From: Candidatus Aminicenantota bacterium
Lineage (GTDB): Bacteria; Acidobacteriota; Aminicenantia; S016-38
Length of the DNA: 64,000 nucleotides
Direction: 5' to 3'
NCBI GenBank assembly: GCA_027068075.1
Contig: JAMOUJ010000005.1
Coordinates: forward strand, 588,162-652,161
The notes beneath the pieces are model-generated. The model ran no database searches, was not told the DNA's origin, and saw only the letters and a program-made list of their open reading frames with translations. Both the position numbers and the translations under genes were made by a program. This document shows positions 34,395 through 43,376 of this stretch, piece after piece. Position 1 is the stretch's first letter. Every line of letters starts with the position of its first letter.

Positions 34395-35831
34395 ATGCTG
34401 AGCGTTTTCGTAGTGTATCTGGCCTTCACTCTGATTCTGGGTCTGTGGCAGGCGAGAAAAACGAAGACCCAGGCCGACTTCGTCCTGGGAAGTTCTAAAC
34501 TCCCTGGATGGATGCTGGCCCTTTCGGAGAGGGCCACCGGGGAAAGCGCCTGGCTTCTCTTAGGTCTTACGGGGTTCATCTTCGCCAGGGGTTTTTCCGG
34601 AATATGGGTGGCGGTGGGCTGCTTGCTGGGTATAATCACCGCCTGGGTGGTTCTGGCCAAAAAATTCCGCCAGGAAGCGGCCCGATATAACGCCCTCACC
34701 ATGCCGGAGTACTTCTCCGCCAAATTTCCCGGAGACGCCGTGACTATAAGGATTCTTTCCACCCTCATAATAGTGTTTTTCTTCGTCTTTTATGTGGGAG
34801 CCCAATTTTCCGGGGCCGGAAAAACCATCTACCAGACCTTCGGCTTGTCTCCCCTGTGGGGCCAGATAATTGCCGCCGTCATTATCCTGACCTACGCCAC
34901 CCTGGGTGGATTCGTAAGCATAGTGGCGGTGGATACCTTTCAGGCCCTTTTGATGATTACGACCCTGGTGATAACCCCCATAATCATGGTGGTGAAAATA
35001 CTCACCTCCCACATTGATGTGGGGGCGGTTCTGGCCTCGGCCCCGCCGGGTTATACCTCTCTGACGGGGGGACTTTCGGGATTTGCCGCCGGGATTTTGA
35101 TTTTCAACAACCTGGCGTGGTTCTTCGGCTACTTAGGGGGGCAACCCCAACTCAACGCCCGGTTCATGGGGATGAAGGACGACGCCAATGTCAGGCTGGG
35201 GAGAAATATCGCAGTTATCTGGACGATCCTGGCCTATTCCGGGGCCTTCATCATAGGCGTTGGGGCCTTCGTCCTCTTCGGAGGTTCGGCGGTGAAGGAC
35301 CCGGAGATGATTTTGCCCCATGTCCTTACCCATCTCTTTCCTCCGTGGCTTGCGGGAATCCTCTTAGCAGGAGCCGTGGCCGCCATGATATCCACCGCCG
35401 AAAGCATGCTCCTGGTGGCCGCCTCCTCGGTGAGCGAGGATGTCTACAAAGGCATAATAAAAAAGGGAAGGGCAGACGAGAGGAAGGTTCTGGCCATTTC
35501 CAGGGCCGCCACCCTGGGGGTGGGTCTCTTCGCCCTGGCCCTTTCCCTTACCACTTCCAAACTGATTTACACCATAGTTAGTTACGCCTGGGCCGGCATA
35601 GGATGCTCCTTTGCTCCGGCGGTTCTCCTATCCTTCTACTGGGATAAGTTCAATTCCAAGGGGGTGATAACCGCCCTGGTGGCGGGCCTTGTTACCACGG
35701 TAGTGTGGATGGTCACCGGCCTGGAGAAGGTGATAACCGCCCGGGCTGTTACCTTCTTCGTGGCCATGGGCCTGGCCATCCTCGTTTCTCTCCTAACCGG
35801 GGAAAAGCGGGGGTTATCCCGGAACCTTTAA
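34395..35831 (+). CDS. Sodium/solute symporter, SSS family (PutP-like)
   Basis: A 478-residue membrane transporter with about 13 helices. Characteristic SSS stretches are ADFVLGSSKLPGWMLALSERATGESAWLLLGLTG near the start, YATLGGFVSIVAVDTFQALLM around 170-190, and AAMISTAESMLLVAASSVSEDVY in the second half. It resembles the proline/Na+ symporter subgroup, so amino acid uptake is likely, but the substrate is not fixed by sequence alone. It is monocistronic between a terminator and the convergent moxR gene, with which it overlaps by 18 bases at the 3' end. Confidence 0.9.
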   Translation: MLSVFVVYLAFTLILGLWQARKTKTQADFVLGSSKLPGWMLALSERATGESAWLLLGLTGFIFARGFSGIWVAVGCLLGIITAWVVLAKKFRQEAARYNALTMPEYFSAKFPGDAVTIRILSTLIIVFFFVFYVGAQFSGAGKTIYQTFGLSPLWGQIIAAVIILTYATLGGFVSIVAVDTFQALLMITTLVITPIIMVVKILTSHIDVGAVLASAPPGYTSLTGGLSGFAAGILIFNNLAWFFGYLGGQPQLNARFMGMKDDANVRLGRNIAVIWTILAYSGAFIIGVGAFVLFGGSAVKDPEMILPHVLTHLFPPWLAGILLAGAVAAMISTAESMLLVAASSVSEDVYKGIIKKGRADERKVLAISRAATLGVGLFALALSLTTSKLIYTIVSYAWAGIGCSFAPAVLLSFYWDKFNSKGVITALVAGLVTTVVWMVTGLEKVITARAVTFFVAMGLAILVSLLTGEKRGLSRNL

Positions 35832-36734
35832 ATTCCGGAGGATTTCCCGGAGGATTATCTCCAGGTCCCTTCTTCCCCTTTCTCCCCGGGGAAATATCCT
35901 GTGAGCCAGCACCGGCACGGCCATCTTTTTAACATCGTCGGGGACCACATAATCCCTTCCTTCCATGTAGGCCCTGGCCTGGGAAGCCCTGGTGAGATAA
36001 AGACTGGCCCTGGGACTGGCCCCCAGCCGGAGGGAAGGATGGTTTCTGGTGGCCTCGCTTATGTCTATTATGTAGTCTGCGATCTCCTCCGCCACCCGGA
36101 CCCGCCTTACTTCCCGTTGCATTTCAAGGATTTCCCCCTTTTCCAACACCGGAGAAAGTTTTTCCAGGGGATCCCTTCCCCTCTGCTCAAGGATTATTCT
36201 CCTCTCCTCCCTTCTTTCCGGGTACCCCAGGGACATGCTTATGAGGAATCGGTCCAACTGGGATTCGGGAAGGGGATAGGTGCCGTGAAGTTCCACGGGA
36301 TTCTGGGTGGCTATTACCAGGAAGGGTTCCGGGAGCGGCAGAGTTTTCCCTTCTATGGTCACCTTTCTTTCGTTCATGGCTTCAAGGAGGGCACTCTGGG
36401 TTCTTGGGGAACCCCGGTTTATTTCGTCTGCCAGGAGGATGTTGGTAAAAACGGGACCCTTGCGAAAATAAAATTCCCCTTTCCTCTGGGAGAAGACCAG
36501 GGTTCCCAGGATGTCCGAGGGGAGCAGGTCAGAGGTGAACTGAACCCTGGAAAAGGAGGCGTTTATAGAAACGGCCAGGGCCCTGGCCAGTAGGGTCTTA
36601 CCCACGCCGGGAATGTCCTCTATAAGAAGATGTCCGTCGGCCAGAAGGGATAAAAGGGCCAGTTCCACCTTCCTTCTTTCCCCGCGGAAGACCCTTTCCA
36701 CATTGAGGATTATTTTTTCCACCGGAGTTCTCAT
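35814..36734 (-). CDS. MoxR-family AAA+ ATPase
   Basis: The ATG at 36734 overlaps the upstream stop (ATGA) and gives 306 residues; the track start at 36836 is inside the symporter gene. Motifs: Walker [15 protein letters not shown], Walker [24 protein letters not shown], and sensor region [22 protein letters not shown], which are typical of MoxR. MoxR ATPases usually act as chaperone-like partners of DUF58 and VWA proteins encoded next door, but none is here. It is the last gene of the NMO-AGCS-moxR unit, and its end overlaps the convergent symporter gene. Confidence 0.93.
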   Translation of the reverse strand: MRTPVEKIILNVERVFRGERRKVELALLSLLADGHLLIEDIPGVGKTLLARALAVSINASFSRVQFTSDLLPSDILGTLVFSQRKGEFYFRKGPVFTNILLADEINRGSPRTQSALLEAMNERKVTIEGKTLPLPEPFLVIATQNPVELHGTYPLPESQLDRFLISMSLGYPERREERRIILEQRGRDPLEKLSPVLEKGEILEMQREVRRVRVAEEIADYIIDISEATRNHPSLRLGASPRASLYLTRASQARAYMEGRDYVVPDDVKKMAVPVLAHRIFPRGERGRRDLEIILREILRNLKVPG

Positions 36735-38074
36735 AGGTATTTCCTCGTCTCTGCCACGATCACCCCGCTGAGGCCCAGGAGTCCCACCAGGTTGGGAAAG
36801 GCCATGAGGCCGTTCATCACATCGGAAAGGGTCCACACCAATTTCAGGGAGGAAATGGCTCCCACGAAGACGAAGATGGTAAACAGGGCCCTGTAAGGAA
36901 GGACGGATTTTTCCCCCAGGAGAAATTCAATGGACTTCTCGCCGTAATAACTCCATCCCAGTATGGTGGAATAGGCGAAGAGGACCAACCCCAGGGCCAC
37001 CACGGCTCCTCCCAGGGTATCTCCCAGGGCTGGACCCAGAACCCTGGAAAAGATGGCCTTGAATCCGGAATAAGAAAGGGGGGCACCGGTCTGACCGCTG
37101 GTCCAGACCCCGGAGGTTATGATTACCAATCCGGTCATGGTGCACACCACCAGGGTGTCTATGAAGGTCTGGGTCATGGAGACCAGGGCCTGGTTTACAG
37201 GGTTTTTCGTCTGGGCAGCCGCCGCCGCTATGGGCGCGGAACCCAGTCCGCTTTCGTTGGAAAAGAGTCCCCGGGCCACCCCCATCTTTACTGCTTCCTT
37301 CACTCCGGCTCCCAGGAATCCCCCGGCGGCAGCGGTTCCGCTGAAGGCTCCCTGGAAAATCAGGGAGAAGGCCTGGGGGATTTTCCCTATGTTCATGGCC
37401 AGGGCCACCAGGGCGGCGGTGAAGTAGACTAAAATCATAAAGGGCACCAGAACCGAGGTTACATTGGCAATGGATTTTATGCCGCCAATTATCACCAGTC
37501 CGGTGAGGGCTGCCAGGGCCAGGCCCGTGGCCCAATAGGGAATTTTCAGAAAGGAGTGGACGGCGTCGGCCACGGAATTGGATTGGACCGTGTTGCCTAT
37601 CCCGAAGGCGGCGAAGGCGGCAAAAACGGCAAAGGCCACCCCCAGCCACCGGGCTCCCAGTCCCAGGGAGAGGTAGTACATGGGACCTCCGCTCATGGTG
37701 CCCAGTTTATCCCTGACCCTGTACTTTACCGCCAGGAGGGCTTCCGAATACTTGGTGGCCATGCCGAAGAGCCCGGTGATCCACATCCAGAAGAGGGCTC
37801 CCGGACCTCCGGCGGCTATGGCGGTGGCCACGCCGGCGATGTTCCCCGTGCCCACCGTGGCGGCCAGGGCCGTCATCAGCGCCTGAAAATGGCTTATATC
37901 CCCCTCGGCCTCTTCCCTCCTTTTTATGAGGGCCAGGTAAAGGGCGGGAAACAACCTGGTGAATTGAAGGCCCCTGAGCCTGACGGTGAGGTAAATTCCC
38001 GTTCCCAGGAGAAGGATTATCAGGGGGGCTCCCCAGATGAAGTCCCTTACCGCGGTAAGGTAGGTCATGGGCAA
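36731..38074 (-). CDS. Alanine/glycine:cation symporter (AGCS family)
   Basis: A 447-residue sodium-coupled amino acid transporter with about 10-11 helices. Family regions: [36 protein letters not shown], then [12 protein letters not shown], then [19 protein letters not shown]. These match AlsT/DagA-type proteins that import alanine or glycine with Na+. Start codons at 38074 or 38068 are both possible; either overlaps the end of the NMO-like gene. Confidence 0.93.
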   Translation of the reverse strand: MPMTYLTAVRDFIWGAPLIILLLGTGIYLTVRLRGLQFTRLFPALYLALIKRREEAEGDISHFQALMTALAATVGTGNIAGVATAIAAGGPGALFWMWITGLFGMATKYSEALLAVKYRVRDKLGTMSGGPMYYLSLGLGARWLGVAFAVFAAFAAFGIGNTVQSNSVADAVHSFLKIPYWATGLALAALTGLVIIGGIKSIANVTSVLVPFMILVYFTAALVALAMNIGKIPQAFSLIFQGAFSGTAAAGGFLGAGVKEAVKMGVARGLFSNESGLGSAPIAAAAAQTKNPVNQALVSMTQTFIDTLVVCTMTGLVIITSGVWTSGQTGAPLSYSGFKAIFSRVLGPALGDTLGGAVVALGLVLFAYSTILGWSYYGEKSIEFLLGEKSVLPYRALFTIFVFVGAISSLKLVWTLSDVMNGLMAFPNLVGLLGLSGVIVAETRKYL

Positions 38075-39093
38075 ATGGATTCCCGGACCCTCTTAATTTC
38101 CCTCAGCATCCCCTCCACCATGTATTCCATAATTTCCGGGATGCTCATTTCCCTTTTGACGAGGCCCACGCTCTGGCCCGCCATGAGGGATCCCCTTTCC
38201 AGATCTCCCTCCTGGACGGCCCGCCGCAGGGCTCCCATCCAGAATTCCTCAAGTTTCAACTGGGCCTCCTCCTTGGTTATTTCTCCGGCCTTTATCTTCT
38301 GGAGGAGTTCTATTTGAAGTTCCTGAAATTCATCCATTCCTTTGTTTTTAAGGGCTCTGACGGGATAGATTTTGAGGTCGGGATGGACTTGAGGGGTGAA
38401 AACCGCTTCCCGGGCCTTGGCCTTCAGGTATCTCTTTTTGAATTCAGGATGGGCTTTGCTCTCCTTGGAGACGGCGAAGATGGTCCCCATCTGTATGCCC
38501 GAGGCTCCGGCCATGAGAAGGTGGGCGGCCATTTCTCCGGTGGCTATTCCCCCGGCGGCGAAGATGGGAACCTCATCCCTGAAGTTAAACAATACCTGCT
38601 GAATTAGAACCACCAAGGAGACATAGCCGATGTGGCCCCCGGCCTCGCTCCCCTCTATTACCAGGGCATCCATGCCTTTGCGTATGAGCCTCTTGGCCAG
38701 AACATCGTTGGATGCGAAGGCGATTATTTTCGCCCCGGCCTCCTTGAGTTCCTTTACTTCCTTGTCCGAAGGAAAACTCCCGGCGAAGACGATAAACTTA
38801 ACCCCCTTTTCTTTGACTATCCTGAGGTGTTGGGGGTAATTGGGGGCGATCACTATCAGGTTCACACCGAAGGGTTTATCGGTGAGTTGACGGGTTCGGT
38901 CAATTTCCTCCGCCAGGAGTTCAGGAGGCATGTTTCCCGCCGCCAGCACCCCGAACCCTCCGGCGTTGCTGACTGCCGAGACAAGACCGCTGTCGGATAT
39001 CCAGGTCATGGCTCCGGAAATTATGGGGTAACGGACCCCCAGAAATTCCCTCCCCCTTTTCCAGAGTTTTTCTAAAACTTCCTTTTCGCTCAT
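38065..39093 (-). CDS. NAD(P)H-dependent flavoenzyme, nitronate monooxygenase/FabK family
   Basis: A 342-residue TIM-barrel FMN protein. It shows [32 protein letters not shown] at the start, [10 protein letters not shown], then [11 protein letters not shown] (catalytic His region) and [27 protein letters not shown] (phosphate-binding loop). Nitronate monooxygenase and the enoyl-ACP reductase FabK share this fold and motifs; I cannot separate them here, and no fatty-acid genes are adjacent. It heads an operon with the AGCS symporter and MoxR. The ATG is preceded by a near-consensus promoter placed for leaderless transcription. Confidence 0.88.
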   Translation of the reverse strand: MSEKEVLEKLWKRGREFLGVRYPIISGAMTWISDSGLVSAVSNAGGFGVLAAGNMPPELLAEEIDRTRQLTDKPFGVNLIVIAPNYPQHLRIVKEKGVKFIVFAGSFPSDKEVKELKEAGAKIIAFASNDVLAKRLIRKGMDALVIEGSEAGGHIGYVSLVVLIQQVLFNFRDEVPIFAAGGIATGEMAAHLLMAGASGIQMGTIFAVSKESKAHPEFKKRYLKAKAREAVFTPQVHPDLKIYPVRALKNKGMDEFQELQIELLQKIKAGEITKEEAQLKLEEFWMGALRRAVQEGDLERGSLMAGQSVGLVKREMSIPEIMEYMVEGMLREIKRVRESICP

Positions 39094-39100
39094 GTGGTGA

Positions 39101-39129
39101 ATTTTAAGGGAAACTCAGGGGGCTGTCAA
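39101..39129 (-). promoter_or_regulatory. Near-consensus leaderless promoter of the NMO/FabK-AGCS-moxR unit
   Basis: Reverse strand: perfect TTGACA (39124-39129), 17 bases, TAAAAT (39101-39106), then 7 bases to the ATG at 39093. There is no ribosome-binding site between the -10 box and the start codon. Confidence 0.75.
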
Positions 39130-39136
39130 ACCGATG

Positions 39137-40414
39137 CTAAAATAATATCCCGGAGTCCACCAGTTTTTTGCTGAATTTCCCCTTGAAGTAGTCCCTGTGT
39201 TCCTCAAAGATGGAGGCCTGTTGTTGGATGAGTTTTTCTGCCTCTTCCCAGGGTTTATCCATGACTTCTCTGGAGTATGCCGCCGTTCTCCCGAAGTAAA
39301 GGGGAACCATGATGTTGACGAGCCTTCTTCTGTTCCTGCTCCATGTCTGGTAGGTGGCGGCGAAATCGTATATTATCCTGGCCCACAACTGGGGAGGAAA
39401 CCTCAGGGGGTCCCCGGAGGCCCTTTCCAGATAACTCTGGGAAAGTCCTTCAAAGGCCCGGGCCGAGAGGATGGCCTTGTAGAAAGGTTCAAAATGCTTG
39501 AATCCCTCCATGAATTCCAGTTCCATTTTTTCCACGCTCACCCTGATGTCCTCCAGAGGTTTTTCCCTGGCCTCCGTGGGGAGTATGGGGACGGGTTCGG
39601 TTTCCTGTTTTTTCATCCAGGCTTCCTTGTATTCTCCTATCATGTAGAAGAGGGTGGAGACCACCTGGGTGAACATGGCGGAAAGGTCCTGGGCAGGGTC
39701 CTTGGCGTTGTGAACCTTGGTTCCCAGGTAGACCTGGGCGTATTTCCTTGCCTCGTGGATGGCAATAGAGGTCATCCAGATGTCTATCCCAAATTTCGCC
39801 ACATCGGTGTCCCACACATCCCGGGAGATGAAAAGTTCCGCCATCCTCCGGGTAAAGGAAAAATCACCTCCGATGGGCTGTCTTATGTCCTTGAAGAAAA
39901 CCGCCCTGGTCATGGGGTACACGATCATGTTCGTAATGGTGCCGTCAAATTTATGTCTTTTGTAAAAGGGCCATAGAAAGTCGTATCCATCCTTAAGGAC
40001 GGGTTCCCCCATGAATTTTATCCACTCCGGGGTTATGCTCCTGAGGTCCGAGTCCATAACCAGGATCGCCCTGGCGTTTAAACTCACGGCGGCCTCAAAG
40101 ATAGCCCTGAAGGATGTTCCCTTTCCAGGAATTCCCCGGTAGATTTCCACATGCTTCTCCACCGTGGAGGGAACCTCGGCCACCAGGGCGTTTTCCCGGG
40201 TGTTGTCGGTGGAGCCTCCGTCGGAGACGAAGATGGCGGTTTTTAGATCCCTGTAGTACCTGTGGAGTCCTACGCCGGCCTGGGTTATCACATAGCCCAC
40301 CGTGTCCTCGTTGTTGTAGGTGGGAATCCCCACCAGGATGTCCACCTCCTTTATTCTGCTGAGCCATTTTAGGGTTCTTTCCCGAAGGGCCGTGGAATAC
40401 TTTTTAAAGGGCAT
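39137..40414 (-). CDS. GT-A glycosyltransferase, GT81/GT2-like (possible glucosylglycerate-type synthase)
   Basis: A 425-residue inverting- or retaining-type GT-A enzyme. The donor site is visible as VGIPTYNNEDTVGYV, SDGGSTDNT and the DxD-like VMDSD. Further on, GTITNMIVYPMTRAVFF and DIRQPIGGDFSFTRRMAE resemble the acceptor region of GT81-type glucosyl(phospho)glycerate synthases, which make compatible solutes in thermophiles and halophiles. The specific assignment is from memory of that motif and is tentative. The start has AAGGAGG and overlaps ribD by 11 bases; it is the last gene of the tRNA-His-ftsY-ribD unit. Confidence 0.7.
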   Translation of the reverse strand: MPFKKYSTALRERTLKWLSRIKEVDILVGIPTYNNEDTVGYVITQAGVGLHRYYRDLKTAIFVSDGGSTDNTRENALVAEVPSTVEKHVEIYRGIPGKGTSFRAIFEAAVSLNARAILVMDSDLRSITPEWIKFMGEPVLKDGYDFLWPFYKRHKFDGTITNMIVYPMTRAVFFKDIRQPIGGDFSFTRRMAELFISRDVWDTDVAKFGIDIWMTSIAIHEARKYAQVYLGTKVHNAKDPAQDLSAMFTQVVSTLFYMIGEYKEAWMKKQETEPVPILPTEAREKPLEDIRVSVEKMELEFMEGFKHFEPFYKAILSARAFEGLSQSYLERASGDPLRFPPQLWARIIYDFAATYQTWSRNRRRLVNIMVPLYFGRTAAYSREVMDKPWEEAEKLIQQQASIFEEHRDYFKGKFSKKLVDSGILF

Positions 40415-41450
40415 TTTTTTCCTCCTTAAAAGAGAATTGTATGTAATGCTCTCCCTGGGAAGAGCACCAGTGTTTCTTCAAATCCACGGAGGTGGGGGAA
40501 ATCTCCAGCCTTCTTTTCCCGCCTATTTTCGGAGAGTGGACCAGATAGAGTTCGTTCAAAAGGCCTTCATCCGCCAGACTACCCATCAGGGATGGGCCGC
40601 CTTCCACCAGGACGGAGATTATCTCCCTTTCGGCCAGTTGTCTTAGAACCTCCCGGAGGGATAGTTTTCCCTCCTTTCCTGGTATTCTGACGATTTCCGC
40701 CTGGGGATTGTCAAAGGGTTTTGGGGAGGAGGTAAAAATCAGCACCGGGTCCCCGGTGGTAAAGAGTCTGGCCCGGTAAGGGGTTCTTAGATAGGAGTCC
40801 AGAATTATTTTAACGATTTTTTTCCCCTTAAACCGGGGATGGCGTATGTTCAGCAGTGGGTCGTCCTTCAGGACGGTGTTTATACCCACCATTATCCCCA
40901 TGTGGTTTGCCCTCAACCAGTGGGCGAAGAGAAGCGCCTGGGGCGAGGATATGTATTTTTCCTTCCAGACGGTGGCTCCGTCCGCCGTCAGGGCCATTTT
41001 GCCCGTAAGCCATGGTTTGCCCCGGCGGTGGAAGTGGAGGAAGGCCCTGTTTAGTTCCTCCGCCTCCCTGGCCAGAACCCCCACCCGGACCTCAATGCCC
41101 CTGGAGCGGAGAAATTCTATTCCCCTGCCGTTTACCCGGGGATTCGGGTCCTGGACGGCCACCACCACCCTCCTTATGCCCGCCCTCCATATGGCCTGAC
41201 AGCAGGGTGGTGTTTTGCCCTGGTGGCAACAGGGCTCCAGGTTAACATAGAGGGTGGCTCCCCGGGCCCGCTCTCCGGCCCTCTCCAGGGCCACCGCCTC
41301 GGCGTGGGGAAGGCCGAAGCCCCTATGATATCCCGTGGAGACTATCCGTCCTTCCTTCACCACCACCGCTCCCACCATGGGGTTGGGGTGGGTCCTTCCC
41401 ATTCCCTTTCTGGCCAGGGAAAGGGCGAGCCTCATGAAATGTTCATCCAA
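40404..41450 (-). CDS. ribD: Bifunctional riboflavin biosynthesis deaminase/reductase
   Basis: Performs two steps after GTP cyclohydrolase II: deamination and side-chain reduction of the pyrimidine intermediate. The N-terminal deaminase has the zinc motif HAEAVAL plus PCCHQGKTPPC. The C-terminal reductase domain starts at about residue 145 (PWLTGKMALTADG) and includes LVEGGPSLMGSLADEGLLNELYL. The track start lies deep in ftsY; the TTG at 41450 (MDEHFMRLALSLARKG, 348 residues) overlaps the ftsY stop and is preferred. No other rib genes or FMN riboswitch are seen nearby. Confidence 0.92.
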   Translation of the reverse strand: MDEHFMRLALSLARKGMGRTHPNPMVGAVVVKEGRIVSTGYHRGFGLPHAEAVALERAGERARGATLYVNLEPCCHQGKTPPCCQAIWRAGIRRVVVAVQDPNPRVNGRGIEFLRSRGIEVRVGVLAREAEELNRAFLHFHRRGKPWLTGKMALTADGATVWKEKYISSPQALLFAHWLRANHMGIMVGINTVLKDDPLLNIRHPRFKGKKIVKIILDSYLRTPYRARLFTTGDPVLIFTSSPKPFDNPQAEIVRIPGKEGKLSLREVLRQLAEREIISVLVEGGPSLMGSLADEGLLNELYLVHSPKIGGKRRLEISPTSVDLKKHWCSSQGEHYIQFSFKEEKNAL

Positions 41451-42291
41451 ATACGGCCTCCAGAAAGGCGGTGGGTTCAAAGGGGACCAGGTCCTCCATG
41501 CCCTCCCCCGTTCCCACGAAGAGGACGGGAATTTTGAGTTTCTCCACGATGGGGACCACCGCTCCTCCCCGGGCGGTTCCATCCAGTTTTGTCATTATCA
41601 GCCCGTCCACCTCCATGGCCCTGGAGAACTCCCGGGCCTGGGCTATGGAATTCTGGCCTATGGTTGCGTCCAGCACCAGGATTACCGTGGGTTTTCTTCC
41701 CGATGCCTTCTCCACCGCCCCCTTGATTTTCACCGCTTCCTTCATCAAGTTCTCCCTGGTGTGGAGCCTTCCGGCGGTGTCAATTATTATGTAGTCGTAG
41801 GGCTTACGCGAGGCTTCGTAGGCCACGGCGGCGGGGTCGGAATAGCCGGTGGGAGAAAAGAAGTCCACCTCCACCGCCTCCGCCAGTTTCTGGAGTTGTT
41901 GGCTGGCCGCCGGCCGGAAGGTGTCCGCCGCCACCAGGAGGACGCTTCCTTTTTCTTTCAATCTCAGGGCAAGTTTGCCGCAGGTGGTGGTCTTCCCGCT
42001 TCCGTTGACCCCCACCATCAGGATTATCTTCGGAGGAGAAAGGGCCGGGGCCGGGTACTGAGAGAGAATTTCCTTTATCCTCACCTTCAGGGCGGATTTT
42101 AAGCCCATGGTTTCCCCTCCCATTTCTTTCCTCAGGGAGGCGAGGAGTTCCTGGGTGAATTGGGGACCGAAATCCGCAAGGAGGAGGGCTTCCTCGGCGT
42201 CTTCCCAGGAAAAAACTCTCCCTTCCAGGAGGGAAAGGTTTTCCCTGGTCTTCCTCAGGGCTTTTTTCAAAAGAGAAAGGCTTTTTTTCAT
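41443..42291 (-). CDS. ftsY: Signal recognition particle receptor FtsY, short form
   Basis: GTPase that receives SRP-ribosome complexes at the membrane. Starting at the ATG at 42291 (MKKSLSLLKKALRKT) it has 282 residues: the N domain, then the G domain with GVNGSGKTTTCGKLA, DTFRPAASQQL, DTAGR and TKLDGTARGG. The acidic A domain of E. coli FtsY is missing; only a short basic amphipathic helix precedes the N domain. The track start at 42357 is inside the tRNA. The ATG is only 8 bases after the processed end of tRNA-His with no Shine-Dalgarno. Confidence 0.95.
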   Translation of the reverse strand: MKKSLSLLKKALRKTRENLSLLEGRVFSWEDAEEALLLADFGPQFTQELLASLRKEMGGETMGLKSALKVRIKEILSQYPAPALSPPKIILMVGVNGSGKTTTCGKLALRLKEKGSVLLVAADTFRPAASQQLQKLAEAVEVDFFSPTGYSDPAAVAYEASRKPYDYIIIDTAGRLHTRENLMKEAVKIKGAVEKASGRKPTVILVLDATIGQNSIAQAREFSRAMEVDGLIMTKLDGTARGGAVVPIVEKLKIPVLFVGTGEGMEDLVPFEPTAFLEAVFG

Positions 42292-42299
42292 AAAAAAAG

Positions 42300-42372
42300 G
42301 GTGAGCGAGGGGATTTGAACCCCCAACCCTTGGATCCACAGTCCAATGCTCTGCCATTGAGCTACGCTCACC
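42300..42372 (-). tRNA. tRNA-His (anticodon GTG)
   Basis: On the reverse strand the acceptor stem GTGAGCG/CGCTCAC is extended by G-1 and C73, the identity pair of tRNA-His. The anticodon arm TTGGA-CTGTGGA-TCCAA gives anticodon GTG. The T arm is TGGGG-GTTCAAA-TCCCC. CCA is not encoded. A run of seven T follows directly and leads into the ftsY ATG. Confidence 0.96.
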
Positions 42373-42385
42373 ACATCTGAACTAT

Positions 42386-42414
42386 ATTTTATAATAGATC
42401 TCCTTTTAAATCAA
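42386..42414 (-). promoter_or_regulatory. Promoter of tRNA-His and the ftsY operon
   Basis: Reverse strand: TTGATT (42409-42414), 17-base spacer, TAAAAT (42386-42391), ending 13 bases before the tRNA. No separate promoter for ftsY is visible. Confidence 0.6.
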
Positions 42415-42446
42415 CGGAGGATTCGGGTGGTTTCCAGGGTTGTACC

Positions 42447-42475
42447 TTGAAAAGAGTAGGAGGAATTAGGATAAT
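42447..42475 (+). promoter_or_regulatory. Promoter of the patatin gene
   Basis: TTGAAA (42447-42452), 17 bases, GATAAT (42470-42475). The ATG at 42491 follows a GGGAGG site, so the leader would be very short but includes the ribosome-binding site. Confidence 0.45.
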
Positions 42476-42490
42476 TACCCGGGAGGCGAG

Positions 42491-43363
42491 ATGAAATTAG
42501 GAATTGCCCTGGGAGCCGGGAGTGCCAAGGGGCTGGCCCACATAGGGATACTTCAGGTTCTGGAAGAGGCGGGGATAAAGCCCGAGGTGGTGACGGGAAC
42601 CAGTATGGGGGCCGTCATCGGCGGATTTTACGCATCGGGGCTCAGCCTGGACAAAATGGAAGATATGGCCACCTCCATAACCAAGGAGGAGGTTAAAAAA
42701 CTTCTTCCCCGGAGACCTTCCCTCACCCACTTGGTGGACAACCACAGGATAAAGAAACTTTTTCGCAGGGTCCTGGGAAACCAGAGGATAGAAGCACTTC
42801 CCGTAAAGTTTGGCTGCGTGGCCACCGATATTCTTTCCGGGCGGAAGGTCCACTTCACCTCCGGCCCCATGGTGGATGCCCTTCTTGCCAGTTCGGCCAT
42901 TCCCGGATTTTTCCCGGCGGTCAAAATGAAAAACACTTATCTGGTGGACGGGGGCGTGGTGGATCCCATTCCGGTGGAACTGGCCAGGTCCCTGGGGGCC
43001 GATTTCGTGGTGGCAGTTAATGTAATGAACTGGAAAGCCCGGAGGGCGGAGGAGGAAGAACCGGAGGAGGAGGGTAATTTCGCAGAGAAGGTAAAACGGG
43101 CCATTTTAAAACTCGTCGTGGGGGAGGAGAAGGGACCGCCCCACATACTCAGCACCTTCCTCTATGTGGTGGATATAATGCAGGAGCAGATCGTCCGGTC
43201 CAAACTGAAAATTACATCCCCGGATTTTCTCATCCATGTGGACACCTCGGATTTTTCCTCCAACGAGTACTACAGGGCCCGGGAGATAATTGCGCGGGGC
43301 AGGGAGGTGGGGAAGAGGATGATAGGTTATCTTGAATACCTTATAAAAAGATTCCCGAGGTGA
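42491..43363 (+). CDS. Patatin-like phospholipase/acyl hydrolase (RssA-type)
   Basis: A 290-residue protein with the catalytic dyad layout of patatins: oxyanion loop GAGSAKGLAHIG at residues 8-19, nucleophile Ser in GTSMGAVIGG (about 37-46), and Asp in LVDGGVVDPIPV (about 155). It most resembles bacterial RssA/YchK-type cytoplasmic patatins. No signal peptide. Directly followed by mlaE, so a role in membrane lipid turnover with the Mla system is plausible but inferred. GGGAGGCGAG precedes the ATG. Confidence 0.9.
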   Translation: MKLGIALGAGSAKGLAHIGILQVLEEAGIKPEVVTGTSMGAVIGGFYASGLSLDKMEDMATSITKEEVKKLLPRRPSLTHLVDNHRIKKLFRRVLGNQRIEALPVKFGCVATDILSGRKVHFTSGPMVDALLASSAIPGFFPAVKMKNTYLVDGGVVDPIPVELARSLGADFVVAVNVMNWKARRAEEEEPEEEGNFAEKVKRAILKLVVGEEKGPPHILSTFLYVVDIMQEQIVRSKLKITSPDFLIHVDTSDFSSNEYYRAREIIARGREVGKRMIGYLEYLIKRFPR

Positions 43364-43369
43364 TAAAAT
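43341..43369 (+). promoter_or_regulatory. Possible internal leaderless promoter of mlaE
   Basis: TTATAA (43341-43346), 17 bases, TAAAAT (43364-43369) directly after the patatin stop, then 7 bases to the mlaE ATG. The -35 match is weak; the spacing of -10 to ATG equals that of the stronger leaderless starts. Confidence 0.45.
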
Positions 43370-43376
43370 ACCCTGT

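Noticed and set aside
40404-41450. Search for an FMN riboswitch before ribD
   Set aside because: ribD overlaps ftsY and has no untranslated leader, so no room exists for a riboswitch.
42283-42300. The T7 run after tRNA-His as a true terminator
   Set aside because: It runs directly into the ftsY ATG, ftsY has no other promoter, and no dedicated GC hairpin apart from the tRNA itself precedes it. It is kept only as a possible attenuator.
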